Assembly (NCBI RefSeq): GCF_027580225.2
Contig: NC_073358.2
Location: 49,500,001 to 49,564,000 of the forward strand
From: Misgurnus anguillicaudatus
Taxonomy: Eukaryota; Chordata; Actinopteri; Cypriniformes; Cobitidae
Length of the DNA: 64,000 nucleotides
Direction of reading: 5' to 3'
Positions 10,701-22,700 of this stretch are shown in pieces. The notes under the pieces were generated by a model, which saw only the letters and a program-made list of their open reading frames with translations, was not told where the DNA came from and ran no database searches. Both the position numbers and the translations under genes were made by a program. How positions within the stretch are numbered: position 1 is the first letter of the stretch; the number at the start of each line of letters is the position of its first letter.

Positions 10701-13700
10701 ATCTCAGATGATGATGTGTTTATCCGATGCAGCTACCGTAGCTTCTCTACGCATTTCGGAAGGGATTGAGTGAGCTGTAGACTGAGCCGTTGGTTGCAAT
10801 TCACAATCTCACCAATAGATGCCACGAAAAATTTCACAGTGAAGCTTTAAATAGTAAGTGTTTAACCTTTGGTATCTCACCCAACACTGTATTGTTTTCT
10901 CTGTAGGCTCTGATCTTCCTGAGAAGTCTGCCCCTCAGATGTATCCACAGGACAAGGTGGTTTCTGTGGGTAGTAACATGACTTTCTGCTGTATCGTCGG
11001 AGAGGGGATGAGTTTCGGCCTAATACAGTACCAAAAGCAGCAGTTTGGTGCCACTCGACTGAGCAGACGGTCGTACGCCACCACGATTGCTAACCTGTCT
11101 GCATCTAGAGCAACAGGAACCAATGTGGTCTGTAGTTCGAAAACGATGGCCATCACAGGAGCTGTGGTGTTCGTCGGCTGTGAGTAGCATTTAATTATTT
11201 TTGTTAAATGGCACAAATAATCTGTCAATAATTTTGTTTTATTGCTTTAAGATTTTGGAAAGTTTGGTATGAAGGTGATGTAGAGTTGCTTAACCGTAAC
11301 ACTTCATGAAAGTTTCCTCAATTTTATGTTTCTAAGTTTTGAAATATTAAAATTAATAACTCATTTTCTCATTTTCATGCTTGGGTATGTATTTTAAGGG
11401 TAAAGGGCGGCACTAAACGAGTGCTGTGTTACCGAAAGACAACTAAGATGTGGCTTGTTGTTTGTAATTGTTGTAGATCCGCCGGGCGACGAAGGGTTGG
11501 TTTGTGAAACTCGAGATTTGACATCTGCCGAATGTTCTTGGAAGAAAGGACGAGACACTCACTTGAAGACAAAGCGCACCCGCACAAAATACACCCTTAA
11601 TGGAAGGCAAGAAGCGCTACACAAAAACCACTAACCACTAGTTTGGCATCCTGAACTGTAATGTCCTCAGTACATCAAAAGAGACACCAAACCACTTTAA
11701 ATGAGATGGAAATATTTGTTTCACTTCCCATCCAAGATTTCCATTAATGTTGTAATATAATTACAATAAATTTCATGCCTGGAAGTCAATGTAAGTCTTT
11801 TTTCATCTGCAGGGACTGTTTGGAGGCTAACAAAGGGAAGATTTTCCAGTGTAACTGGACGTCTTGGGAGGACAGCTGGACTCTAGTGGGCCAAAATCCT
11901 TTAGGAAGTGTTCAGCTGAACGACTCCGCCCCACTCGCTGACCGCGGTACAATCTCCAGAAGCCAACTTGAACCTTTTCTTCTTTATAATTAAACGTACA
12001 ATGACTCCAAAATGTATTTGGACATCTAACCTAACGGTGTTGCAACCGTTGAAGATGCAGGTTTAGCGTCTTACAGGTGGATTAAATGTCTGTACTTTAT
12101 TGGGGTCGTTGTATCTATATTATGAACAGAAGTAGATGCAGTTTGTCTTTGTCTGTGTGAAGAGACTGTTGAGGAGATACTAAAAGTTTTTACCATTTAC
12201 AGTATATCCGTTGGCTCCAGTTCACATGACGGCTGTGGATGTGAAGGCCTGGAACGTCACGCTAAAGTGGAGCTGGACTGTGGCAGCGTATGAAAAACTG
12301 GAGATGATCTGCCAGCTGAAATTCGATGGCCGGGGACTTTCCAGCTTGGTATAATTTCATAACTTAGTCTAGTTTTCTTTTTTGTGTTCTGGCAGGTTTA
12401 AGGTTTTAGGAAATTGAGCTAGAATAGCAAGACGTATGGTATCTCAGTGTGAAGAACACACAAAACAACATAAAAATCAAGTTTTTATTGTTGTTTATAT
12501 ATCTATGTGGTGTGTTTAATATGCTTTAAGACAAACCATATGCAAATTCATCATTCAAAACCAGTATTTCTCTAAAAAATTTTAGTTTTCCAAAGTTTGT
12601 CTCAAAACCACTGTTTAAATCGCCTTAGTTTTCTACGTCACAAACATGTAACCAATCACAGTTGAACTAGTGAATAAGCCATTTATATGTATGGATACCG
12701 CATAGACTCGGCACTGAAACAATCACAGCCCTGTTGCTTCAGCTCTACCTCTGTACACACTAGGGCTGCTCAATTATGGGGGGATCATAATCCCGGTTAT
12801 TTTGGTAAAAAGCCTAACCCCGATTATTTTGGTAAAACCTCAGAATCCCGATTATTTTGGTAAAAATCATAATTCCGATTATTGTGGTAAAAAGCCTTAT
12901 CCCAATTATTTTGGTAAAAAATCATAATCCCGATTATTTTGGTAAAAAATCATAATCCCGATTATTTTGGTAAAAAGCCTAATCCCAATAATTTTGGTAA
13001 AAACTCATAATCCCGATTATATTGGTAAAAACTCATAATCCCGATTATTTTGGTAAAACCTCAGAATCCCGATTATTTTGGTAAAAATCATAATTCCGAT
13101 TATTGTGGTAAAAAGCCTTATCCCAATTATTTTGGTAAAAAATCATAATCCCGATTATTTTGGTAAAAACCTCATAATCCTGATTATTTTGGTAAAAAGC
13201 CTAATCCCAATAATTTTGGTAAAAACTCATAATCCCGATTATATTGGTAAAAACTCATAATCCCGATTATTTTGGTAAAAAATCATAATCCCGATTATTT
13301 TGGTAAAAGCCTAATCCCAATTATTTTGGTAAAAACTCATAATCCCGATTATATTGGTAAAAATCATAATTCCGATTATTGTGGTAAAAAGCCTAATCCC
13401 AATTATTTTGGTAAAAACTCATAATCCCGATTATTTTGATAAAAAGTCTAAACCCAATTATTTTGGTAAAAAACAAATCCTGATTATTGTGGTAAAAATC
13501 CTAATCCCAATTATTTTGGTAAAAACTCATAATCACGATTATTTTGCTAAAAAATCATAATCCCAATTATTATGGTAAAAAATCATAATCCCAATTATTA
13601 TTGTAAAAAGCCTAATCCCAATTATTTTGGTAAAAACTCATAATCCCGATTATTTTGGTTAAAAAAAATCATAATCCCGATTATTTTGGTAAAAAAACCT

Positions 13701-16700
13701 ATTGCCGATTATTTTGGTAAAAAATCATAATCCCGATTATTTTGGTAAAAAAACCTAATCCCGATTATTTTGGTAAAAAACCTAATCCCGATTATTTTGG
13801 TAAAAACCTCATAATTTCGATTATTTTGGTAAAAAATCATATTTCCGATTATTTTGGTAAAAACTCATAATCCCGATTATTTTGATAAAATCATAATCCC
13901 AATTATTTAATACGATTACATAATGACTGTGAAAACATATACATGCCATCAGTGCATTATTTTAGTGTTGTTGCAGAAGGCTACACGTGTCAAGCACTGG
14001 CGTCTTCAGAAGTGTCTTTTAAACACTTTAGATGTGATTCAGAGAGAGAGAGAGAGGCGTCAAGATGCAGCTGATTATATTTTAAACAAGAGAGATGGTT
14101 TGCCTCAGCTCGCTTGAAATTCATAAAACTGGATTACACATAAGGATTTGTGTTTGGACCTCGGACAGATGCGAGGGCACGTGCAAGAGAGAGAAAGGTG
14201 CAGCTGCTTATGACGCACTGGATTTATAACGCAAAACGAAATGACAGAAATGAAATGTGACACACTAATCGAATTACCTCGATAATCTTGTTTTGCCATC
14301 GAAATGTGCATAAATCGAAATAAAAAAACTATTAATTGCACTGTGTAGCCCTACTACAAATGCTGTTCACACATGCACTGTGAATGCTTAAATCTGTAAA
14401 CATCAGTGTAAAAGTGCAACTTGCGTATGAATTGGTAAACCGAAATTAGCAGCTATTTGTCTGAAACTGCTGAATGTAGCATCTATGCACATATATATCT
14501 ATGGTCCGATATGGTGCGAAGTGGGTGGGATTATGATTAGGGCTGGGTATTGGCAAGGGCATATCAATGATATACAGATGACTGGACAGCGACCACTACA
14601 GCAGCGGCGGAGGAGTTCTTTTGACGCACACAGAGGGATTAGATAAAAAAAAATCAATAGTAGAGATTGAAATATCGATACACTATTGTGGACATTTTTT
14701 TATCATGATAGTTAGCGGTATCAATATTTTTGCACAGCCCTAATTATTATAATGACCGTCGTGTCCACGTCGACCGGCCCAGGAAATAAATATCCGCTTC
14801 CTACAATCCGTGTGTTTGTTGTAGTTCAAGTAAAGAGATTTACGACTCTCGTCATCGTTTACTTTGGGATTTGTACCTTTTGCATATGGTTAGCATGTGC
14901 TAATACACACTTACACAACAAAGGAAATGTAAAATCTTGAATCAGATAATACTTGCTCTATAAATGAGGAAAGGGTGTAGAGTTACATTCAAGCTAGTTT
15001 AAAACATAAGGAAATTACTGTCACAGGAAAAACTTTGAACCAAAAATGTATATCTGTCCTTTTCATTGCAATTATAAGTGAAATAATTTTACTTTTGTAT
15101 TGTTATGTAATTCACATTATTGACGTTTACTCTACTGGTGGACGTTTTAAACATGTTCACACTGTCATTGCGCAACCAAAGTACAGTGTTTTATTTCTAA
15201 TGCATTCCTAAATTTCACAATCACATGTAATAAAGCTTTTCTGTGATCTTTCATGGACTATTTTAAGGAGATTAACTGTTTAAATGTTTTGTTTTCTGTC
15301 TCTTTCCAGCTTGCGCAACTACAGTGGTACAGGTTTATCTTCTGTGGTGTTGGACGGCTTATGGCCTGACGTGGACTATACTGTGTCTGTGCGCTGTGGC
15401 TCGCTGCACAATTTTTGGAAATGGGGAGATATGAGCGCCTCCTACAGTATCCGCACAAAAATGGATTGTGAGTAACTAAAATATATAGCAACTTTGTGAA
15501 GAATAAAAGAAAAAATATCACCACAAATGGTCGCTCGGATATGAGGTTTAGGTTTGGACATATTTTATGTAATACAAACTTTAAAGCGTTACTAAACCAC
15601 TGGTCAGAGCCTGACTCCACCCACTGGCAATATTTGAAAAATGCAAGAAAAATGGGCAGATCCCAACAGAGATAGAGGGGACGAACTAAGGTCGTACCAA
15701 GTGTGTGGTGAGATCGTAACAAGGGCGTGGTAAGCTTGAACCTGCTTACGTCACGAGTCATTTTTTGGACCCAACATCCAATAGGAAAATTCAACTGCAG
15801 TAGCCACCGTTCAACCTGAAGAGGGCAGCACTCAGACGTTTTTACACCATATATTGTAGTATTGAAACACTTTATATCCAAATGTCAAAAAACTTACTAA
15901 AATCAATGAACAGCACTAATAAAGCATCATTCTTACAGACCAGTAACTAAAAAAAGTTGGATTAGGGTTTAGTTACTCTTTAACAGACTCAAAACAGACT
16001 AAAACAAATATATTAATTTCTTTTTTTTAACAATTTGTTTATTGCGATGTAACAATTTATCCCAATATATTACCAAAATATTATACAATAAAATAAATAG
16101 ATCTCTTTTAACATAATAACAATAAATTAAACGACAATTAAGGAAAAACAATAACTAAGAAAAATGAAAAAATAAATATTTAGTATTTAAAAAGGCACAG
16201 GACAATTCAGATATCAGACCAAGAAGAGTTGAAAATAGTCAACCAGGAAGCAAATATAAAAATGATACATATTAATTTTTTAAACCCAATATTAATGAAT
16301 AAGCAGTCAACAAGTTGGTTAAGGGAGTTTTTGTAATTAAAGCAAAGAATAGTTGTTTGTAGGAAGCATGCGCACACACATATATATATAATTTCTTACA
16401 TTTCATATCTTTAGTTATTATTCAGAAATGTGCAAAACAATGCTATAATAAGAATTTATAAAAACACATGGTTTGTGTTTTAGGCCCTGATCCTCCAGAT
16501 GTCTGGGTCTACAGGGACAGTGAAACCACAGGACGTGTTTTGTGGAAAGTAGGGGCACTTCCAGTTCAACGTTTACCATCCGTGAGGATCTGTGATATAG
16601 ATATTGTCATTAATCTGTTTATTGTCGTCCTCTTTCAATTTAGCATCTGTCTGAAAGTGAAAGTCATGGCACTTTGGACGGTTACGAAGTTTATCACAAC

Positions 16701-19700
16701 GCGTCAGAGGAAGACCGCTGGACCACAGTTTCTCCCTTTCACAATACCTTCAGCTATCCCATAACCCTCACCAACAGTAGTGACATCACTGTTGCCGTGG
16801 CAGCACGAAACCCAGCTGGCCTCTCGCAGCCTTCCACCGTGACCATACCAGCATACAGAGCAGGTGCATTTCCAATACCACAAAACTGTTTTTGACTCTT
16901 AACTTCACAACAGCTTTATTTTAAGATTGAATATTTAGGAAAGCTGAGATTTCTATATTTAAATCACAGTTTTTCAAGGCTCGAAATTAACTTTAGTAGG
17001 TGGCACTGGTGCTCCTAAATTTTAAATTTAGGAGCACCAACAAAATCGTAGGAGCATACATTGAAAATTATAGGAGTACCACAACTATACTTAAAAGCTT
17101 GAACAATCAAATTTGATCTTAAATTATTGGCCACACACTTGATTTGTGCTTGGCCCATTTTAAAACAAGGTCTTATGCGTAAAATGTGTAAAACATTAAA
17201 ACATTTAGTATTTTTTGAATAATTTATTTTAAATTCATATTTTATTTTAACTTTTTTTGTATTTTTACTTTTCATTTTCTTTAACGGGTTAATTAAATTG
17301 CGCTTATCAAATGGCATGTTTAACACACTGAATTCATAAAATTGTAAAAAAATTATTTTTATCAAAACATTACATTTTTATTTTTTGTCAAAATGCTGCA
17401 TAACAAAACTTTGTTTAAATAAAAATACAAATAAGTACAAATAAGTATAAATAAGTACAATGTAAAGTACAAATCTCTTGAGTGTGATTATATTATTTAA
17501 GAACTAAAAATATTTTTAAATCATTATTTTTATTATTTTAAAAGTAGATTTTATTATACAATAGTAATATATTTCTGTCAACTTCATTACGTTCCACGGA
17601 CTTTTATTTTGATGGGTTGTCAGTGTTTAAAGTTTCGTTGGTGTCTTTGAGATGCTCGTGAATTATTTCACATTATATGAAACATTTCGTAAAGAAATTA
17701 AAACAGGTCACACCACAACAATCATTTTCACTCGCACAGACGCTTCCAAATATATTTTGAGGTTGCGCCAATTAAGTTTCAGGAGCATATGTAACCAAAA
17801 CAGTCGCAATTTCAAGCCCTGTTTTTTTTTATCAATACTGTATGTTTAATGTTGTTTAGTGCATTTACCTCAAACCCAATTAATCAAAACAAATTCATTC
17901 TGGTCTGTGTGGTTTAAACCTCTAATCCTTTGGCACAAAACCCAAAAACCATCTCACACTGTTTGTGCATTGGGCATGACTGAACAAAGTGTACAGCTTG
18001 TTAACAGGTGTGCTTTTTTAGCTATCACACTTTTTTCCCAAAGGCACATCTTTGCCTTAGTGGAAAACTTGCAGATTTACCCGAATCAAGTCTATGCACC
18101 AGAATATCGTACAGAGACCACTATAGCAACCCTTAAATTGATGTGAAAAAACAAATCTGTATTAATTAAACCTATTGTAATTGTATTCATTCTGTCAATA
18201 CAACACATCTAATTCAACCCGTTCTTTTCCTGGCAGATTCCCAGCTGACGGTTTCTGAGGTGAGCGGCACAAACGGAGGATTCGATTTGTCCTGGCAACC
18301 TGATGTTAATGTCAGCAGACGGTATGTAGTGGAGTGGATCCCCACCGGCTGTACCGGGCTCTGCTCCGTAGACTGGCTCAAAGTTCCTGAATCCAACACC
18401 AGCGTCAGGGTGCAAACAGGTGAATGTTAAACGAGTCTCTTGTTGTTTTATTTTGCGACAGTGATGGAAACCAAACAGGATTTAGGTGCTATTTGTGTTT
18501 TGTTTACTTCACAAGTTCATGCTTTCATCCGTGCGCCTTGTTGATTTCTGACTCCCTCTTGATTTCAGACTCTCTGGAGGCGGGCGTGCAGTACACTTTA
18601 TCTCTGTATGCTCTCTCCGCTGGGACTACTACGGTTCTGCAGAGATGGAACGGGTACATTCAAGAAATGAGTAAGAGAACCATTGCTGTCATAACAGTGC
18701 TTTCATCTAAACAGGAATAGACATTTATTCAATAAGAGAGTAGGAGAACTTGTTGATTAAGTTGATCAACTACCACACTAAGCTACTGGCAAAGATATTT
18801 TACCCAAGATGCATCACTGCTATTGCTATGAATGTGGAAGATCTCAGTGGTCAAGTCCCGCCTTCCAGTAAAAAGAGCCAATCATCAACTGTAAAAGAAT
18901 GACATCCTCTGGGGGAGGGACTTTGCCCATGTGCAGGAAGACCTGGAGGGATTGCAAACATGGCGGTGCAGTGATGCAACTTTCTTAAAAAGACTTTGGC
19001 TGTTAGTTATGGCACGTAATGATTTAGGAGAAACATCTCACCATCTAGGATAATATATTAATGACTCTGTATCTGAATCTACGCTTTCTTTTGTCGGTTC
19101 TTCTGTAGTTCCTGCGCAGTCGGTTGATCTGTCAGCCAATCAGACCGGCTCTGATGTTCTGTTGTCTTGGAACTCCATTCCAATGAAACAGCAGAGAGGA
19201 TACATTCGCGGATACAACATCTACTTGGCGAACGCAGGGCACCTGAAACTTATTGGTAAATTTTACAGCACATTCACACAAAACATGTGCTGTCGAAAAA
19301 AGAACTAAATCATTAATAAATTTTAGCCTGTGTCTGAAATATCCCCCTATATACCCTTAAATAGTTCACTGTTTGAGAGAACATCCAATTTAAGAAGTTA
19401 TTGAGTGCACTCGTTCAACTCCACAATGCACAGCAATAATGAATGTATGTCCCATGTCTCGGAGGAAGATGGCGCCCACGCTGCAGGAGTTCAAACGAGT
19501 TCAAGCGTCCAAATTCACTCACTCGTTTTCATTCAGTCATTGGAGTGAACTATATTAGTGGACTAATGTAGGTGAAAGTGAAAGAAGGAAATGGGGGCTA
19601 TTTTGGACGCAGCCTTATGCTGCGTAAACAAACGCAAAGCATCACGTTCCTTGCTCTAGATTACTTGTGGGATTTAACTTCGTGTCATGTGAATATTGGA

Positions 19701-22700
19701 ATATTGAAACTTGCGTAAAGATGCATTTGAGGTGAAGAGTGTGTGTTCAAGCAACAATCGCGCCTTCTGATTCGCGTCATTCGCATCTCCCCGTGCAGGT
19801 TGGCGTCTTTCTATTGCCATCTTTCTGTTGCCGTATGTTTATTGCCCTCTTTTGGTGTGTATTTATTGGCGTCTAATAATTGGCGTCTAATAATTGGCAT
19901 CTAATTATTGCCATCTGTTTATTGCCGTTTAATTTTTGCCGTCGGTCTGTTTATTGGTGTCTATTTATTGGCGTCTATTTGTTGTCGACTATTTATTGCT
20001 GTCTAGTGGCGTCTACTCACGTCTATTGGTGTGTACTCGCGTCTAGTGGCGTCTACTCGCGTCTATTGGTGTGTACTCGCGTCTATTGGCGTCTACTCGC
20101 GTCTATTGGTGTGTACTCGCGTCTATTGGCATCTAATCACGTCTACTCGTGTTTACTGGCGTGTACTCACGTCTATTGGCGTGTACTCGTGTCATTCGCA
20201 TCTCCCCGTGCAGGTTGCCGTCTTTCTGTTGCCGTCCTTCTGTTGCCGTCTTTCTGTTGCCGTCTTTTTGTTGCCATCTTTCTGTTGCCGCATGTTTATT
20301 GCCCTCTTTTGCTTTTTATTGGCGTCTAATAATTGGCGTCTAATAATTGGCGTCTAATTATTGCCATCTGTTTATTGCCATCTGTTTATTGCCATCTGTT
20401 TATTGCCGTTTAATTATTGCCGTCGGTCTGTTTATTGGTGTCTATTTATTGGCGTCTATTTATTGTCGACTATTTATTGCTGTTTAGTGGCGTCTACTAG
20501 TGTCTATTGGTGTGTACTCACGTCTGTTGGCGTCTACTTGCGTCTATTGGTGTGTACTCGCGTCTATTGGCGTCTACTCCCGTCTATTGGTGTGTACTCG
20601 CGTCTATTGGCATCTAATCACGTCTACTCGTGTTTACTGGCGTGTACTCGCGTCATTCGCATCTCCCCGTGCAGGTTGGCGTCTTTCTGTTGCCGTCTTT
20701 CTGTTGCGTCTTTTTGTTGCCATCTTTCTGTTGCCGCATGTTTATTGCCCTCTTTTGGTGTGTATTTATTGGCGTCTAATAATTGGCGTCTAATTATTGC
20801 CATCTGTTTATTGCCGTTTAATTATTGCCGTCGGTCTGTTTATTGGTGTCTATTTATTGGCGTCTATTTATTGGCCACTATTTATTGCTGTTTAGTGGCG
20901 TCTACTAGTGTCTATTGGTGTGTACTCACATCTGTTGGCGTCTACTCGCGTCTATTGGTGTGTACTCGCGTCTATTGGCGTCTACTCGCGTCTATTGGTG
21001 TGTACTCGCGTCTATTGGCATCTAATCACGTCTACTTGTGTTTACTGGCGTGTACTCACGTCTATTGGCGTGTACTCGTGTCATTCGCATCTCCCCGTGC
21101 AGGTTGCCGTCTTTCTGTTGCCGTCCTTCTGTTGCCGTCTTTCTGTTGCCGTCTTTTTGTTGCCATCTTTCTGTTGCCGCATGTTTATTGCCCTCTTTTG
21201 CTTTTTATTGGCGTCTAATAATTGGCGTCTAATAATTGGCGTCTAATTATTGCCATCTGTTTATTGCCATCTGTTTATTGGAATCTGTTTATTGCCGTTT
21301 AATTATTGCCGTCGGTCTGTTTATTGGCGTCTAATTATTGTCGTCTAATTATTGTCGACTATTTATTGCTGTTTAGTGGCGTCTACTAGTGTCTATTGGT
21401 GTGTACTCACGTCTGTTGGCGTCTACTCGCGTCTATTGGTGTGTACTCGCGTCTATTGGCGTCTACTCCCGTCTATTGGTGTGTACTCGCGTCTATTGGC
21501 ATCTAATCACGTCTACTCGTGTTTACTGGCGTGTACTCACGTCTATTGGCGTATACTCGTGTCATTCGCATCTCCCCGTGCAGGTTGCCGTCTTTCTGTT
21601 GCCGTCCTTCTGTTGCCGTCTTTCTGTTGCCGTCTTTTTGTTGCCATCTTTCTGTTGCCGCATGTTTATTGCCCTCTTTTGCTTTTTTATTGGCGTCTAA
21701 TAATTGGCGTCTAATTATTGCCATCTGTTTATTGCCATCTGTTTATTGCCGTTTAATTATTGCCGTCGGTCTGTTTATTGGTGTCTATTTATTGGCGTCT
21801 AATTATTGTCGACTATTTATTGCTGTTTAGTGGCGTCTACTAGTGTCTATTGGTGTGTACTCGCGTCTATTGGCGTCTACTCGCGTCTATTGGTGTGTAC
21901 TCGCGTCTAGTGGCGTCTACTCGCGTCTATTGGTGTGTACTCGCGTCTATTGGCTTCTAATCTCGTCTACTCGTGTTTACTGGCGTGTACTCGCGTCTAT
22001 TGGCGTGTACTCGCGTCATTTGCATCTCCCTGTGCAGGTTGGCGTCTTTCTGTTGCCGTCTTTTTGTTGCCATCTTTCTGTTGCCGCATGTTTATTGCCC
22101 TCTTTTGGTGTGTATTTATTGGCGTCTAATAATTGGCGTCTAATTATTGCCATCTGTTTATTGCCATTTAATTATTGCCGTCGGTCTGTTTATTGGTGTC
22201 TATTTATTGGCGTCTATTTATTGGCGACTATTTATTGCTGTTTAGTGGCGTCTACTAGTGTCTATTGGTGTGTACTCACATCTGTTGCCGTCTACTCGCG
22301 TCTATTGGTGTGTACTCGCGTCTATTGGCGTCTACTCGCGTCTATTGCCGTCTACTCGCGTCTATTGGTGTGTATCGTCTATTGGCGTCTACTCGCGTCT
22401 ATTGCCGTCTACTCGTGTCTATTGGTGTGTACTCGCGTCTATTGGTGTGTACTCGCGTCTATTGGCATCTAATCACGTCTACTCATGTTTACTGGCGTGT
22501 ACTCACGTCTATTGGCGTGTACTCGTGTCATTCGCATCTCCCCGTGCAGGTTGCCGTCTTTCTGTTGCCGTCCTTCTGTTGCCGTCTTTCTGTTGCCGTC
22601 TTTTTGTTGCCATCTTTCTGTTGCCGCATGTTTACTGCCCTCTTTTGCTTTTTATTGGCGTCTAATAATTGGCGTCTAATAATTGGCGTCTAATAATTGG

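Noticed and set aside
10935..11228. 97-residue minus-strand frame
   Set aside because: Shadow of lifr exon 4.
12780..13915. Regular 28-bp spacing resembling a CRISPR array
   Set aside because: There are no unique spacers, the unit itself drifts, and the surroundings are vertebrate introns and a transposon. It is a minisatellite.
15258..15881. 207-residue minus-strand open frame
   Set aside because: It overlaps lifr exon 8 antisense and runs into intron sequence; no recognisable domain, and the plus-strand exon has clear LIFR homology.
16549..16643. Reading through the short lifr intron 9
   Set aside because: The downstream in-frame sequence runs to a TGA, and splicing at 16548/16644 restores the spacing seen in human LIFR.
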